NCBI GenBank assembly: GCA_002419365.1
Contig: DIGA01000076.1
Span: 1 to 32,147 of the forward strand
Reading direction: 5' to 3'
Source of the DNA: Mageeibacillus sp. UBA5734
GTDB taxonomy: Bacteria > Bacillota > Clostridia > Saccharofermentanales > UBA5734
Length of the DNA: 32,147 nucleotides
In this document: positions 15,422 to 22,832 of the stretch, in pieces
Layout: each line of letters starts with the position of its first letter
Numbering within the stretch: position 1 is the first letter of the stretch
The notes under the pieces: model-generated
The model's input: the letters and a program-made list of their open reading frames with translations, nothing else
Database searches by the model: none
Told to the model about the DNA's origin: nothing
Position numbers and translations under genes: made by a program

Positions 15422-15788
15422 GGTGCCGTACCTCCGGCTGGGATTTGTGCCTCTTTTGGCATGTGTACGTTGTGCGCGAAAAAAGTCAGGCACATACGCC
15501 TCCCATTTTAACACTTTGCAGGCCGTTCCCGTGTCAGCTGGCCGCGTAGAGTGGCCCCGCTGGCGGAATATTCCGCGCTGGTATCCAAGCTTAGAGCGAG
15601 GGCCGACACATCCCGATTCCCCCTGAATCCCGCCGACATCGCGCAAAAGCCGCCGCAAATCGGGATTTGCGACGGCTTGGCATGAAGGAGATTTCTATTT
15701 GCCGGCCGGTGGGGGGATCCGGCGTCTAATGGGATCAAAGGTGAGTATTGGGGAGTCCGGGTGCGTCTCAGGTATTTTTTGAAGCAGC
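15422..15788. other. Intergenic region with a palindrome and a hairpin
   Basis: No gene is supported in these 367 bases; the in-frame extension of the hydrolase through part of it has no ribosome binding site and unusual composition. The stretch holds the perfect palindrome GCGGAATATTCCGC (15563-15576), a possible operator for the hydrolase gene, and the strong hairpin at 15647-15678 described separately. Confidence 0.4.
15647..15678 (-). terminator. Hairpin terminator after the CoA-disulfide reductase gene
   Basis: Read on the minus strand, AAGCCGTCGCAAATC pairs with GATTTGCGGCGGCTT over 15 positions with one mismatch and a tight loop. The sequence then runs TTTTGC. It lies about 110 bases past the stop codon. 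The T-run is short, so a processing or stability hairpin is an alternative. Confidence 0.5.
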
Positions 15789-17513
15789 TCAGTTGAAGTT
15801 GTACTTGGTGACGATCGGGGTGCGGCCGGTGGTCTGGTCGTTGAAGTATTCGTAGAGGCAGATGCCGAGGAAGGAGCCCTGAATGTTCTTGACGTTGGTG
15901 TAGCCGAAGCCCTTGAGAGCCATGTAGGCATTGTAGCTGCGGGCGCTGGAGCGGCAGTGGACGTAAACCGGCACGTCGCGCGGGATTTCACTGACACGGT
16001 CGCGCAATTGGCTCAGGGGAATGTTGACGGCATTGTTCAGGTGGCCATGGCGGAATTCGCCGGGTTCACGGACGTCGACAATGAACGCGCCGCTTTCGAC
16101 CAGGGCACGGACATCTGAGACTTTGACTTCTGCCAGATCACCGTTGAGGTTATTGATCGCGACCAGGGCAGCGATGTTGACGACGTCGCGTCCGGTGCCA
16201 AAGGGCGGGGCATAGCAAAGCTCGAGTTCCTTGAGATCCTCAACCGTTCCGCCCATGGTGACGAGGGTGGCGATCACATCGACGCGTTTGTCGACGTTGC
16301 CTTTGCCGGCAGCCTGGGCGCCCAGGATGCGTCCGGTCGGGACTTCGTAGACGAGCTTGAAGTGCATGACATTGACGTCGGGCATCAGGCCGACTTTGTC
16401 ACCGGGCATGACATAGACCGAGTCGACCGGGATCCCGGCGCGCTCGGCGGCTTTGACGGTCAGGCCGGTGGAAGCGAAATTCATGTCGAAAACTTCGACG
16501 ACAGACGAACCGATCACGCCCTTGTTCTGGTGCGGCTTGCCGTACATGTGGTCGGCTGCGGCGCGGGCCTGGCGGATGGCCGGGCCGGCGAGAGCAAGGC
16601 GGGTCGGGGTGTGAAGCAGGCGGTGGAAGACTTCGATCGCATCACCGACGGCGTAGATGTCCGGATCACTCGTGACATAATTGTGGTCGACCTTGATGCC
16701 ACCGGTCTTGCCGATCTCAAGGCCAGCTGCAACAGCCAAGCTGGTCTCCGGGCGGACACCGATGGCCATGACGACGGCCTGGGCCGGGATCTGCTTGCCG
16801 GAAGCCAGTTCGATCGCTTCGGGCAGGACTTTGGCGATGCCATCGCCGACAATCAGATTGACACCATGATCAACGAGGGTTTTGTGCACCATCTGGACCA
16901 TATCATAGTCAAACGGCGCCAAGACCTGATCAGCCGCTTCGACGAGGGTGATGTTGTAGCCGACTTTGCGCAGGTTCTCCGCCACTTCAAGGCCGATGAA
17001 GCCACCACCGATGACGACAACGTCACTGATGTTGTTCTTGCGGTTGTTATCATCGCTGATCGAGTCCTTTTTCAAAAATTTGTTCAGCTTGTCGATGTCG
17101 ACCACGTTGCGGACCATGAAGACATTTTCATTGCGGGCGCCTTCGATGTTGGGCACGATCGGGTTAGCCCCGGGCGAGAGCACGAGCTTGTCGTAGGTTT
17201 CGTCATAGGTCTCACCGGTCTGGACATTTTTGACCGTGACAGACTTGGCCTGTCGATTGATCGCGACGACCTCATTGTTGACTCGGGCGTCGATGTTGTA
17301 TTTGACTTTGAAGGTTTCGGGATCAACGAGCACCAGCCAATCCGCTTCCGGAACAATGCCACTCAGGTGATAGGGCAGTGAGCAGTTGGAAAAGGAAACA
17401 TGGGGGCCCTTTTCAAACATGATGATCTGGGCCGACTCATCGAGCCGACGGACGCGGGCTGCTGCGGATGCGCCACCGGCGACACCGCCGACGATCAGGA
17501 CTTTCTTGCTCAT
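15789..17513 (-). CDS. CoA-disulfide reductase with C-terminal rhodanese domain
   Basis: The product has 574 residues from the ATG at 17513 (AGGAGG 9 bases upstream). The order is an FAD-binding Rossmann fold (KKVLIVGGVAGGASAAARVRR), redox Cys44 in SFSNCSLPYHL, an NAD(P)H fold (VVVIGGGFIGLEVAENLRK), the second FAD motif (YVTSDPDIYAVGDAIEV), a dimerisation domain, and a rhodanese domain from about residue 480 with active Cys520 in VYVHCRSSARSY. This matches CoADR-RHD enzymes, which use the single Cys44 to reduce CoA disulfide, CoA persulfide or polysulfide with NAD(P)H. It would serve thiol redox balance or sulfur metabolism in the cytoplasm. It diverges from a Cys-rich DUF1847 gene over a spacer with two dyads. 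Confidence 0.92.
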   Translation of the reverse strand: MSKKVLIVGGVAGGASAAARVRRLDESAQIIMFEKGPHVSFSNCSLPYHLSGIVPEADWLVLVDPETFKVKYNIDARVNNEVVAINRQAKSVTVKNVQTGETYDETYDKLVLSPGANPIVPNIEGARNENVFMVRNVVDIDKLNKFLKKDSISDDNNRKNNISDVVVIGGGFIGLEVAENLRKVGYNITLVEAADQVLAPFDYDMVQMVHKTLVDHGVNLIVGDGIAKVLPEAIELASGKQIPAQAVVMAIGVRPETSLAVAAGLEIGKTGGIKVDHNYVTSDPDIYAVGDAIEVFHRLLHTPTRLALAGPAIRQARAAADHMYGKPHQNKGVIGSSVVEVFDMNFASTGLTVKAAERAGIPVDSVYVMPGDKVGLMPDVNVMHFKLVYEVPTGRILGAQAAGKGNVDKRVDVIATLVTMGGTVEDLKELELCYAPPFGTGRDVVNIAALVAINNLNGDLAEVKVSDVRALVESGAFIVDVREPGEFRHGHLNNAVNIPLSQLRDRVSEIPRDVPVYVHCRSSARSYNAYMALKGFGYTNVKNIQGSFLGICLYEYFNDQTTGRTPIVTKYNFN

Positions 17514-17551
17514 GGATTGATACCTCCTACGTATTAGGCAAACAGACTTTA

Positions 17552-17627
17552 AACGTGTGCGAAGCTTCGTAAACGTTAGCAACTGTAGCACAAGTGCGGT
17601 TAGATCTTGTGTAACTGCAGTCACACA
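17552..17627. promoter_or_regulatory. Two dyads between the CoADR and DUF1847 genes
   Basis: The first dyad (17552-17577) is AACGT, 3 bases, CGAAGCTTCG, 3 bases, ACGTT, with 11 of 13 positions paired; it lies 39-64 bases before the reductase start. The second (17608-17627), TGTGTAACTGCAGTCACACA, has 9 of 10 positions paired and a TGTG/CACA outline that recalls Crp/Fnr-type sites, although the spacing differs from the standard. Both are placed to control the reductase gene, and the second could also act on the divergent gene. The regulators are unknown. Confidence 0.5.
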
Positions 17628-17775
17628 GGTATGAATTTTTATCTGGACAAGCATCTGTCCAAGCATTTTCAAGGACATAGATTGCCGTTACTAACAATTG
17701 TACAACTATTTTCAATTTTGGGCATTTGGCATCTGTTCTGTAATTGTCTCACGGACTCTTCTGTCAGGATGTTGG

Positions 17776-18351
17776 ATGATCAGCGCTATGGATTGTACAA
17801 AATGCGTCAGCAAGGGGTGCCGCAAGAGCATCCCTTGCCAGGATCAAAAATCAGGCTACTTGGCAGACTACCAGGGCGATGAGATTCGCTCCATTACAGT
17901 CGCGGCTTCCAGCCTGGTTGACAATGGCCGGGCCGGCAGCTTGTCGCGCCTGCAGGAAATCATTGCCTATATGCAAGGCATGGGGTATCGCTCAATCGGC
18001 GTTGCGTATTGTTATGGTATGGAAAAAGACGCGACCCTGTTACGCGAACAGCTCACCGCTGCCGGTTTTATCGTTCATATGGTGTCCTGCACCGTCGACC
18101 GCGTGCTCGAAACCGAAGTTGACCTCAACAAATCCAAACCGGTGGTCTCCTGCAATCCGCTCGGACAGGCGGCCCAGCTCAATCGGCTCGGTGTCGAGTT
18201 TACCTTGCTGATGGGGCTTTGCCTCGGCCATGACATTTTGCTGCAGAAAAACCTGGCGATGGATTTTACGACATTCGTGGTCAAGGACCGTGTCTACAAG
18301 CACAATCCGATCCAAGCTCTGTACGAGCCAAGCGATCTTGGCGGCATTTAA
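17776..18351 (+). CDS. DUF1847 metal-binding protein
   Basis: The product has 191 residues from the ATG at 17776, which has AGGA 6 bases upstream; ATG 17788 is an alternative, and an in-frame reading from 17698 adds a stretch that looks like the untranslated leader. The N-terminus is cysteine-rich (Cys7, Cys10, Cys15, Cys21: DCTKCVSKGCRKSIPC), probably a metal or Fe-S site. The body has the DUF1847 pattern GVAYCYGMEKDA, VSCNPLGQAAQLN and MGLCLGHDILLQKN. The biochemical role of this family is not established. Its divergence from a CoA-persulfide/disulfide reductase hints at a redox or sulfur link, which is inference only. Confidence 0.8.
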   Translation: MISAMDCTKCVSKGCRKSIPCQDQKSGYLADYQGDEIRSITVAASSLVDNGRAGSLSRLQEIIAYMQGMGYRSIGVAYCYGMEKDATLLREQLTAAGFIVHMVSCTVDRVLETEVDLNKSKPVVSCNPLGQAAQLNRLGVEFTLLMGLCLGHDILLQKNLAMDFTTFVVKDRVYKHNPIQALYEPSDLGGI

Positions 18352-18365
18352 CAGCAGTTGCTGTT
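18350..18365. repeat. Short stem at the stop of the DUF1847 gene
   Basis: AACAGCA-GT-TGCTGTT is a perfect inverted repeat that covers the TAA stop and lies between two convergent genes only 34 bases apart. No T-run follows on either strand, so a terminator role is uncertain. Confidence 0.3.
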
Positions 18366-18385
18366 GACCAGTAAGGCTGCTGGAC

Positions 18386-19081
18386 TCAGGGTCGTTTTTG
18401 CCGGAATCGGTTGATCAGGCTCAGGATCAAGATCGGTGAGAACTCCAAGACCAGAAAAATTGCAAAGAAAGAGAAAAAGGCTGCTGGTCGATCGCCAAAC
18501 AAGGCTTCGCCAGACAAAACGATGGTGAGGATTTTGGGCAGGAATCCGGCCAGGGAACTCAGAAGGAATGTCGGAAATGGAATACCGGCGGCCCCGAGGA
18601 ACATATTGGTCAGGTCAGCCGGCGGAGGCAGGAAACGGAAAATCACACAGCTGGCTACGGGATTTTTCTGAGTCAGCTGCAGCATCCAGCGGGAAAATCG
18701 GTACCTTTCAAGCCGGGGCACAATCTGCTCCACGCCCCATTTCCTGCCCCAGAAGTAGCCGATCGCCATTTCCAGGATGAGTCCTGCGATCGAAACCAGT
18801 ACCGCCCAGACGGGTGGAAACAGTAAGCTGGCGGTTAAATACAGGGCATTGAGCGGGATGATCACCAGGACTGTTTTCAATGCATAGAGAAAGATCAGGG
18901 AAGCAACTGCCAGCCAGGGCGTATGCGGGATGAAATTCTGCAAGTCCTGCCAGGGGATGCGCGCGACTTCCCAGAACAGGTAGATGGCCACGAGAGCTAC
19001 CGGGATAACGGCAAGCCGTCGCGGCCAGGTCAGCTGGCGCCAGCGGTCACGGATAGGATGGTCGGCTGCAGGTTTTGTCAT
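18386..19081 (-). CDS. TVP38/TMEM64 family membrane protein
   Basis: The product is a membrane protein of 231 residues with about five hydrophobic segments. The diagnostic part of this DedA-related family is near residues 150-185, where FRFLPPPADLTNMFLGAAG is followed by PFPTFLLSSLAGFLPK. The preceding ILEMAIGYFWGRKWG is also typical. Bacterial relatives are proposed to move lipids or ions across the membrane; no specific function can be stated here. No ribosome binding site is obvious in front of the ATG at 19081 (upstream reads CACACCTG). It is convergent with the DUF1847 gene and divergent from the Gly-rich secreted protein. Confidence 0.8.
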   Translation of the reverse strand: MTKPAADHPIRDRWRQLTWPRRLAVIPVALVAIYLFWEVARIPWQDLQNFIPHTPWLAVASLIFLYALKTVLVIIPLNALYLTASLLFPPVWAVLVSIAGLILEMAIGYFWGRKWGVEQIVPRLERYRFSRWMLQLTQKNPVASCVIFRFLPPPADLTNMFLGAAGIPFPTFLLSSLAGFLPKILTIVLSGEALFGDRPAAFFSFFAIFLVLEFSPILILSLINRFRQKRP

Positions 19082-19224
19082 CAGGTGTGCTTTCTGTGTT
19101 TTTAATCAGTATCCCACGGCATGAGGGCTGCGCCTAGACCAGAAGCGGTCGAGCAGGACAAATATTTTTCTTCGTACAATTCTCTCACTTTTTCATCACA
19201 ATTATTCCGTATCCTGAACATACA

Positions 19225-19240
19225 GGCACTGCTCAGTGCC
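19225..19240. promoter_or_regulatory. Inverted repeat ahead of the DUF2680 gene
   Basis: GGCACTG-CT-CAGTGCC is a perfect 7-bp inverted repeat 45 bases before the start of the downstream gene. It could be an operator or a leader stem. Nothing identifies the factor. Confidence 0.35.
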
Positions 19241-19284
19241 AGACAACGCACCCTTACCGGTGCCAGAAAGAAAGGTGAATCCAC

Positions 19285-19806
19285 ATGAAATCGAAAAAAA
19301 TGCTGGTCGTCCTGACCATCGTCACAACCATCCTCGTCGCCTTCGCCAGTGTTTCCTTTGCTGCCTCCATCTATGGCTCCCCAGCTGAGATCATCGCCGG
19401 GCTGACTGGCAAAACGACAGACGAAGTCTATGCTGCGCGCGAAGCAGGCGAGAGCTTTGGTGAACAAGCTGCAGACGCAGGAAAACTCGAAGCGTTCCAG
19501 GATGAGCGCCTGGCCCTGATGCAGGATCGCCTCGCCCAGCTGGTCGAAGACGGTCGCCTGACCCAGGTGGAAGCCGATGCTCGCCTGGCCCAGATCAAAG
19601 AAGCAATCGAATCCTGTGACGGCACCGGCGCAAACGCTGGCAGCGGCTTGGGTGGATTGATGGGCGGCCGTGGTGGCCGCGGTGGCATGGGCGGTCAGGG
19701 CATCTGCGGCGGCACGCCGGCCCAGGATGGCACCGGCAGCCAGTTTGGCGGTCGTGGCGGTCGTGGCGGCATGGGTGGCTGGGCCCAGGGTGCATCCCAG
19801 GCTTGA
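19285..19806 (+). CDS. Secreted DUF2680-type protein with Gly-rich tail
   Basis: The product has 173 residues. An N-terminal signal peptide (basic MKSKK, hydrophobic LVVLTIVTTILVAFASVSFA, cleavage expected near Ala26) directs export. The mature part has the DUF2680 pattern: LTGKTTDEVYAAREAGESFGEQAADAGKLEAF, then LVEDGRLTQVEADARLAQIK, a short helical domain whose function is unknown. The last 50 residues consist of repeated GGRGGRGGMGG blocks, found twice, with two Cys (in ESCDG and GICGG) between. AGGTGA lies just before the ATG. Such tails can bind surfaces, nucleic acid or metals, but none of this is shown. Confidence 0.75.
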   Translation: MKSKKMLVVLTIVTTILVAFASVSFAASIYGSPAEIIAGLTGKTTDEVYAAREAGESFGEQAADAGKLEAFQDERLALMQDRLAQLVEDGRLTQVEADARLAQIKEAIESCDGTGANAGSGLGGLMGGRGGRGGMGGQGICGGTPAQDGTGSQFGGRGGRGGMGGWAQGASQA

Positions 19807-19853
19807 GTCAACCCTTTTTAACCAGGCAGTGTGGGCAGGTGAGGCCTCGTATT

Positions 19854-21524
19854 TCAGGCCCGCCTGAGCACCACGGCCTGATAGGGAACAAGCGTGACTT
19901 GGCCAGGCTGGCGGTCGATGGCTGCTGAATTATTCAACACGATCGTGTCGTAACGGTCATCGATTGCCAAGGTTGCTGGCTGGTTCTGGAAGTTGAGTGC
20001 GACCAGGATCGAATCCTGTTCCCAGTTGCGGGTGAAGGCGATGATGTGCTCGTCCTCTGTTTCAACCGGAACAAAGTCGCCCTCGACCAGGCAGTCCCTG
20101 GTGGCCGGATCCTTGCGCAACTGGATCAACTTTTTGTAAAAGGCCCGGATGGATGATGCGTCGTTCATCTGGGCTTTTGCGTTGATTTCGGTGTGGTTCG
20201 GATTGATTTTGAGCCACGGTTGGCCGGTCGTGAAACCGGCTTTTTTACTGTCGTCCCAGGGGAACGGGGTCCGGGCATGGTCGCGGCTACGGGCAAACAT
20301 CGCTTGCATGGCCTCGGCCTCGGTCAGCCCGGCCGCCAGGGCGCGCGCGTATTTGTCGTGCGTGGACAGGTCGTTGTAGTCGTCGATCGACGCCATCGGG
20401 CAATTAGTCATGCCCAGTTCTTCACCCTGGTAGATGTAGGGGGTGCCGCGTGCCAAGAGGACGAGGCACGCCAGCATCGTTGCGCTTTCGTAGCCTATGT
20501 CCTGGGCTGGAATGTATTTGTTGAGCGAACGCGGCTGATCGTGGTTTTCCAGGTAGTTAGCGCTCCAGCCAGTCTTTTGGGTCTCAGCCATCAGGGCATA
20601 GAAAGCGGCACGGAAATCAGGCACCGTCCAGCCGCTGCCAACATGCCAGACATCATCGCGAATATCGATGTCAGCGATCGAGAAATCGAAGATCATCGAG
20701 AAAAAGCCGTCTTCACCGACGTATTTCGGCAGATCCTCGAATGGCACGCCGGGCGCTTCCGCGACCGTCAGGCTCTGGTGCGGCTTAAAGGTGCGCTCTT
20801 TGAGCTCGGTCAGGAAGGTTTCGATCCCAGGCTGGTTGAGGCTGGCTTTCTGGATCAGGGCCATGCCATCTGGCTGGTCTGGTTCGAGCATCGGGAAATC
20901 CAGGTTTTTCTTGATGAAGGTGATTGCATCCACCCGGAACCCGGCGATGCCTTTGTCGAGCCACCAATTGACCATTGCGTAGAGTTTTTCCCGGACGACC
21001 GGATTTTCCCAGTTCAGGTCCGGTTGTTCTTTGCCAAAAACGTGCAGATAATACAGACCCGTGTCGCGGATCGGTTCCCAAGCATTGCCGCCAAACAGCG
21101 AGCGCCAATTGGTTGGCGGACCGCCGTCCTTGCCTTCGCGGATGTAGTAGTACTGGCCGTATTCGCCAGTTGGATCGGCCCAGGCTTTCCTGAACCATTC
21201 ATGCTCGTGCGAGGTGTGGTTGATGACCAGATCGAGGATGATCTTGATCCCGCGGGCTTCGGCCGCCTGGATCAGCTCGAGAGCGTCCTCGTCCGTGCCG
21301 AACTGCGGATCGACGTGGAAATAATCCGAGATATCATAGCCATTATCAAACATGGGCGACTGGTAGAATGGGCAAATCCAGAGGATATCGACCCCCAGAT
21401 CCGAAAGATACGGCAACTTCTCGATGATGCCGCGCAAATCCCCGATCCCATCCCCATTCGAATCATAGAAACTCTTCGGATAGATCTGATAAACAATCTT
21501 ATCCTTCCACCAAAGTCCCGTCAT
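19854..21524 (-). CDS. GH13 alpha-glucosidase (oligo-1,6-glucosidase type)
   Basis: The product has 556 residues from the ATG at 21524, which has GGAGG 10 bases upstream. All four conserved regions of glycoside hydrolase family 13 are present: DLVINHTS, GFRVDAITF with nucleophile Asp199, TVAEAPG with acid/base Glu256, and LENHDQPR with Asp329. The N-terminal WWKDKIVYQIYPKSFYDSNGDGIGDLRGI is that of the oligo-1,6-glucosidase/alpha-glucosidase/trehalose-6-phosphate hydrolase subgroup (GH13_31 and relatives). There is no signal peptide, so it cleaves alpha-glucosides in the cytoplasm after import. The exact linkage cannot be decided by eye. It stands alone, with a 35-bp perfect palindrome just ahead of its start. 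Confidence 0.92.
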   Translation of the reverse strand: MTGLWWKDKIVYQIYPKSFYDSNGDGIGDLRGIIEKLPYLSDLGVDILWICPFYQSPMFDNGYDISDYFHVDPQFGTDEDALELIQAAEARGIKIILDLVINHTSHEHEWFRKAWADPTGEYGQYYYIREGKDGGPPTNWRSLFGGNAWEPIRDTGLYYLHVFGKEQPDLNWENPVVREKLYAMVNWWLDKGIAGFRVDAITFIKKNLDFPMLEPDQPDGMALIQKASLNQPGIETFLTELKERTFKPHQSLTVAEAPGVPFEDLPKYVGEDGFFSMIFDFSIADIDIRDDVWHVGSGWTVPDFRAAFYALMAETQKTGWSANYLENHDQPRSLNKYIPAQDIGYESATMLACLVLLARGTPYIYQGEELGMTNCPMASIDDYNDLSTHDKYARALAAGLTEAEAMQAMFARSRDHARTPFPWDDSKKAGFTTGQPWLKINPNHTEINAKAQMNDASSIRAFYKKLIQLRKDPATRDCLVEGDFVPVETEDEHIIAFTRNWEQDSILVALNFQNQPATLAIDDRYDTIVLNNSAAIDRQPGQVTLVPYQAVVLRRA

Positions 21525-21570
21525 ACGCCACAAACCTCCAGATCAGCTGCTGCCAGCTATTTCGAGCTGT

Positions 21571-21605
21571 TTGCCGAATTTGGGACGGCGTCCCAAATTC
21601 GGCAA
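21571..21605. repeat. Perfect 35-bp palindrome upstream of the GH13 gene
   Basis: TTGCCGAATTTGGGACG (21571-21587) is mirrored without any mismatch by 21589-21605, around a single G. It lies 47 bases before the glucosidase start. As RNA it would form a 15-16-bp stem with a tiny loop. There is no T-run on either side, so it does not look like a standard terminator. It may be an operator, a mobile palindromic element or an RNA stability hairpin. Confidence 0.7.
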
Positions 21606-21701
21606 CACTGTCATTATATGCTGATTTCCCCGGGCTGGCGTGTCTATTGTAGTCAGGTTGGTGTCATTTGTTCTTGCAGGTGGGGTCAAAGCAACCTCTA
21701 C

Positions 21702-21944
21702 TCACCACTTCCCTTTGCTCATGTGACCAGCCAATTCAGCTTTGGAGCGCTGCTTGATCGTCCAGACTTCATTTTTCGCATCATTGAAAGCACGGACGCA
21801 GTTGGGATCGAGGTTCAGGGCGATGCCTTCTTCACACAGGGCGGCGATCCGGCTGGAGAGCTCGATGATCTCGGCGTCGCGAAAATCCCGTTCTGTTTCG
21901 GTCGCATGAGGTACACCGGTAGCAAACGGTACAAAATAATCCAA
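21702..21944 (-). pseudogene. Possible gene fragment of unknown family
   Basis: A reading of 80 codons ends with TGA at 21702. Its only start is TTG at 21944, directly after an in-frame TAA, and no ribosome binding site precedes it. The peptide (TETERDFRDAEIIELSSRI, AALCEEGIALNLDPNCVRAF, NDAKNEVWTIKQRSKAEL) looks like a natural helical protein end. The complementary strand is also open here, so coding is not certain. It could be the C-terminal remnant of a gene whose front was lost. The family is not recognised. Confidence 0.3.
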
Positions 21945-21975
21945 GCGTTATCCAAACCGGGGCCTGGCACCCCGT

Positions 21976-22010
21976 GAAAAGCCCTCACCCGCGAACGGAT
22001 GAGGGCTTTC
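21976..22010 (-). terminator. Terminator of the ula operon
   Basis: GAAAGCCCTCATCCG and CGGGTGAGGGCTTTTC (minus strand) form a strong stem of about 14 pairs with a short loop, followed by TTTTC. It lies about 75 bases past the last gene of the operon and fits a rho-independent terminator. The complementary strand is nearly symmetrical and could also stop transcripts from the left. Confidence 0.75.
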
Positions 22011-22083
22011 CCCAAAGAAGGTTGTCAGATGGATGTGTGAAGATGGGAATCGGGCTGGAGCCAGTAGCGCTGGTCCTGAGGGA

Positions 22084-22779
22084 TCATTTCTGGCCGTAGT
22101 AGGCGTTGGCTCCGTGCTTTCTCAGGAAGTGCTTGTCGAGCAGGGTGCCAGGCATGGGGCTGGCCAGCTGGCCAGCGGCCAGAGACTCGGTCAGGAAGGC
22201 CATCTTGGCCAGGTTTTCGAGCACGACGGCGTTATGGACGGCATCAAACGCATCCTTGCCCCAGGTGAAGGGGCCATGGTTTCGCACCAGGACTGCCGGG
22301 ATATGGTCGGGCTGACGCGCAGCGAAAGTCTCGACGATGACACGGCCGGTCTCCAGCTCATAGGCTCCACCGATTTCCGCATCGGTCATGCCCCGGGTAC
22401 AGGGGATTTCGCCGTGGAAATAATCCGCGTGGGTCGTTCCGTAGGCTGGGATGCCACGCCCCGCCTGGGCAAAAACGGTGGCCCAGGTGGAGTGGGTGTG
22501 CACCACACCGCCGATGTTCGGGAACTGGCGGTACAGCTCGAGGTGCGTCGGTGTGTCGGACGACGGTTTCAGGCGACCTTCCACGACCGTGCCGTCCAGG
22601 GAAACGACGACCATATCATCAGCCGTCATGTCATCGTATTCGACTCCGGAAGGCTTGATCACCACCAGGCTGCTGTCCCGGTCGATCGCCGAAACATTAC
22701 CCCAGGTGAAGGTGATCAGCTCGTATTTGGGCAGGAGCAGGTTGGCCGCAAAAACGGCCTGTTTCAGGGATTCGAGCAT
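22084..22779 (-). CDS. ulaF: L-ribulose-5-phosphate 4-epimerase (UlaF/AraD type)
   Basis: The product has 231 residues, exactly the family size. Zinc ligands His94 and His96 (VVHTHSTW) and His168 (VRNHGPF) are present, as are TWGNVSAIDR and IKPSGVEYDDM for phosphate and substrate binding, SSDTPTHLELYR with Asp75, and a C-terminal AYYGQK. The enzyme turns L-ribulose 5-phosphate into D-xylulose 5-phosphate, the last step before the pentose phosphate pathway. Its position behind UlaE and UlaG shows a role in ascorbate-type rather than arabinose catabolism. AGAGGA lies 9 bases upstream of the ATG. It is the last gene of the operon. Confidence 0.92.
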   Translation of the reverse strand: MLESLKQAVFAANLLLPKYELITFTWGNVSAIDRDSSLVVIKPSGVEYDDMTADDMVVVSLDGTVVEGRLKPSSDTPTHLELYRQFPNIGGVVHTHSTWATVFAQAGRGIPAYGTTHADYFHGEIPCTRGMTDAEIGGAYELETGRVIVETFAARQPDHIPAVLVRNHGPFTWGKDAFDAVHNAVVLENLAKMAFLTESLAAGQLASPMPGTLLDKHFLRKHGANAYYGQK

Positions 22780-22832
22780 GGGGAAAGGTCCTCTTTTCCA
22801 GATTCAGCTTCAGCCCGGACGGGCCATGATTC

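Larger units (their letters stand above)
21525..22083. other. Intergenic region with long palindrome, gene fragment and terminator
   Basis: The 559 bases between the GH13 gene and the ula operon hold three things listed separately: a 35-bp palindrome near the GH13 start, a possible gene fragment at 21702-21944, and the terminator of the ula operon at 21976-22010. About 95 bases between palindrome and fragment show nothing recognisable. Confidence 0.5.

Noticed and set aside
15422..15658. N-terminal extension of the alpha/beta hydrolase
   Set aside because: Arg-rich, non-conserved reading across a palindrome; the ATG at 15421 has GGAGG.
15647..15678. CRISPR-like or REP element reading of the hairpin
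   Set aside because: It occurs once, without spaced repeats; a terminator-type hairpin on the minus strand explains it better.
16362..17381. Plus-strand open frame opposite the CoA-disulfide reductase (339 codons)
   Set aside because: Shadow of a well-supported flavoenzyme gene; the peptide is Asp/His/Gly-rich and has no start signal.
17608..17627. Standard Crp/Fnr site
   Set aside because: The TGTG/CACA outline is present, but the spacing is longer than the 16-bp consensus, so the factor is left open.
20193..21977. Long plus-strand open frame opposite the GH13 gene (594 codons)
   Set aside because: All four GH13 regions are intact on the minus strand; the plus-strand reading has no recognisable domain and no ribosome binding site.
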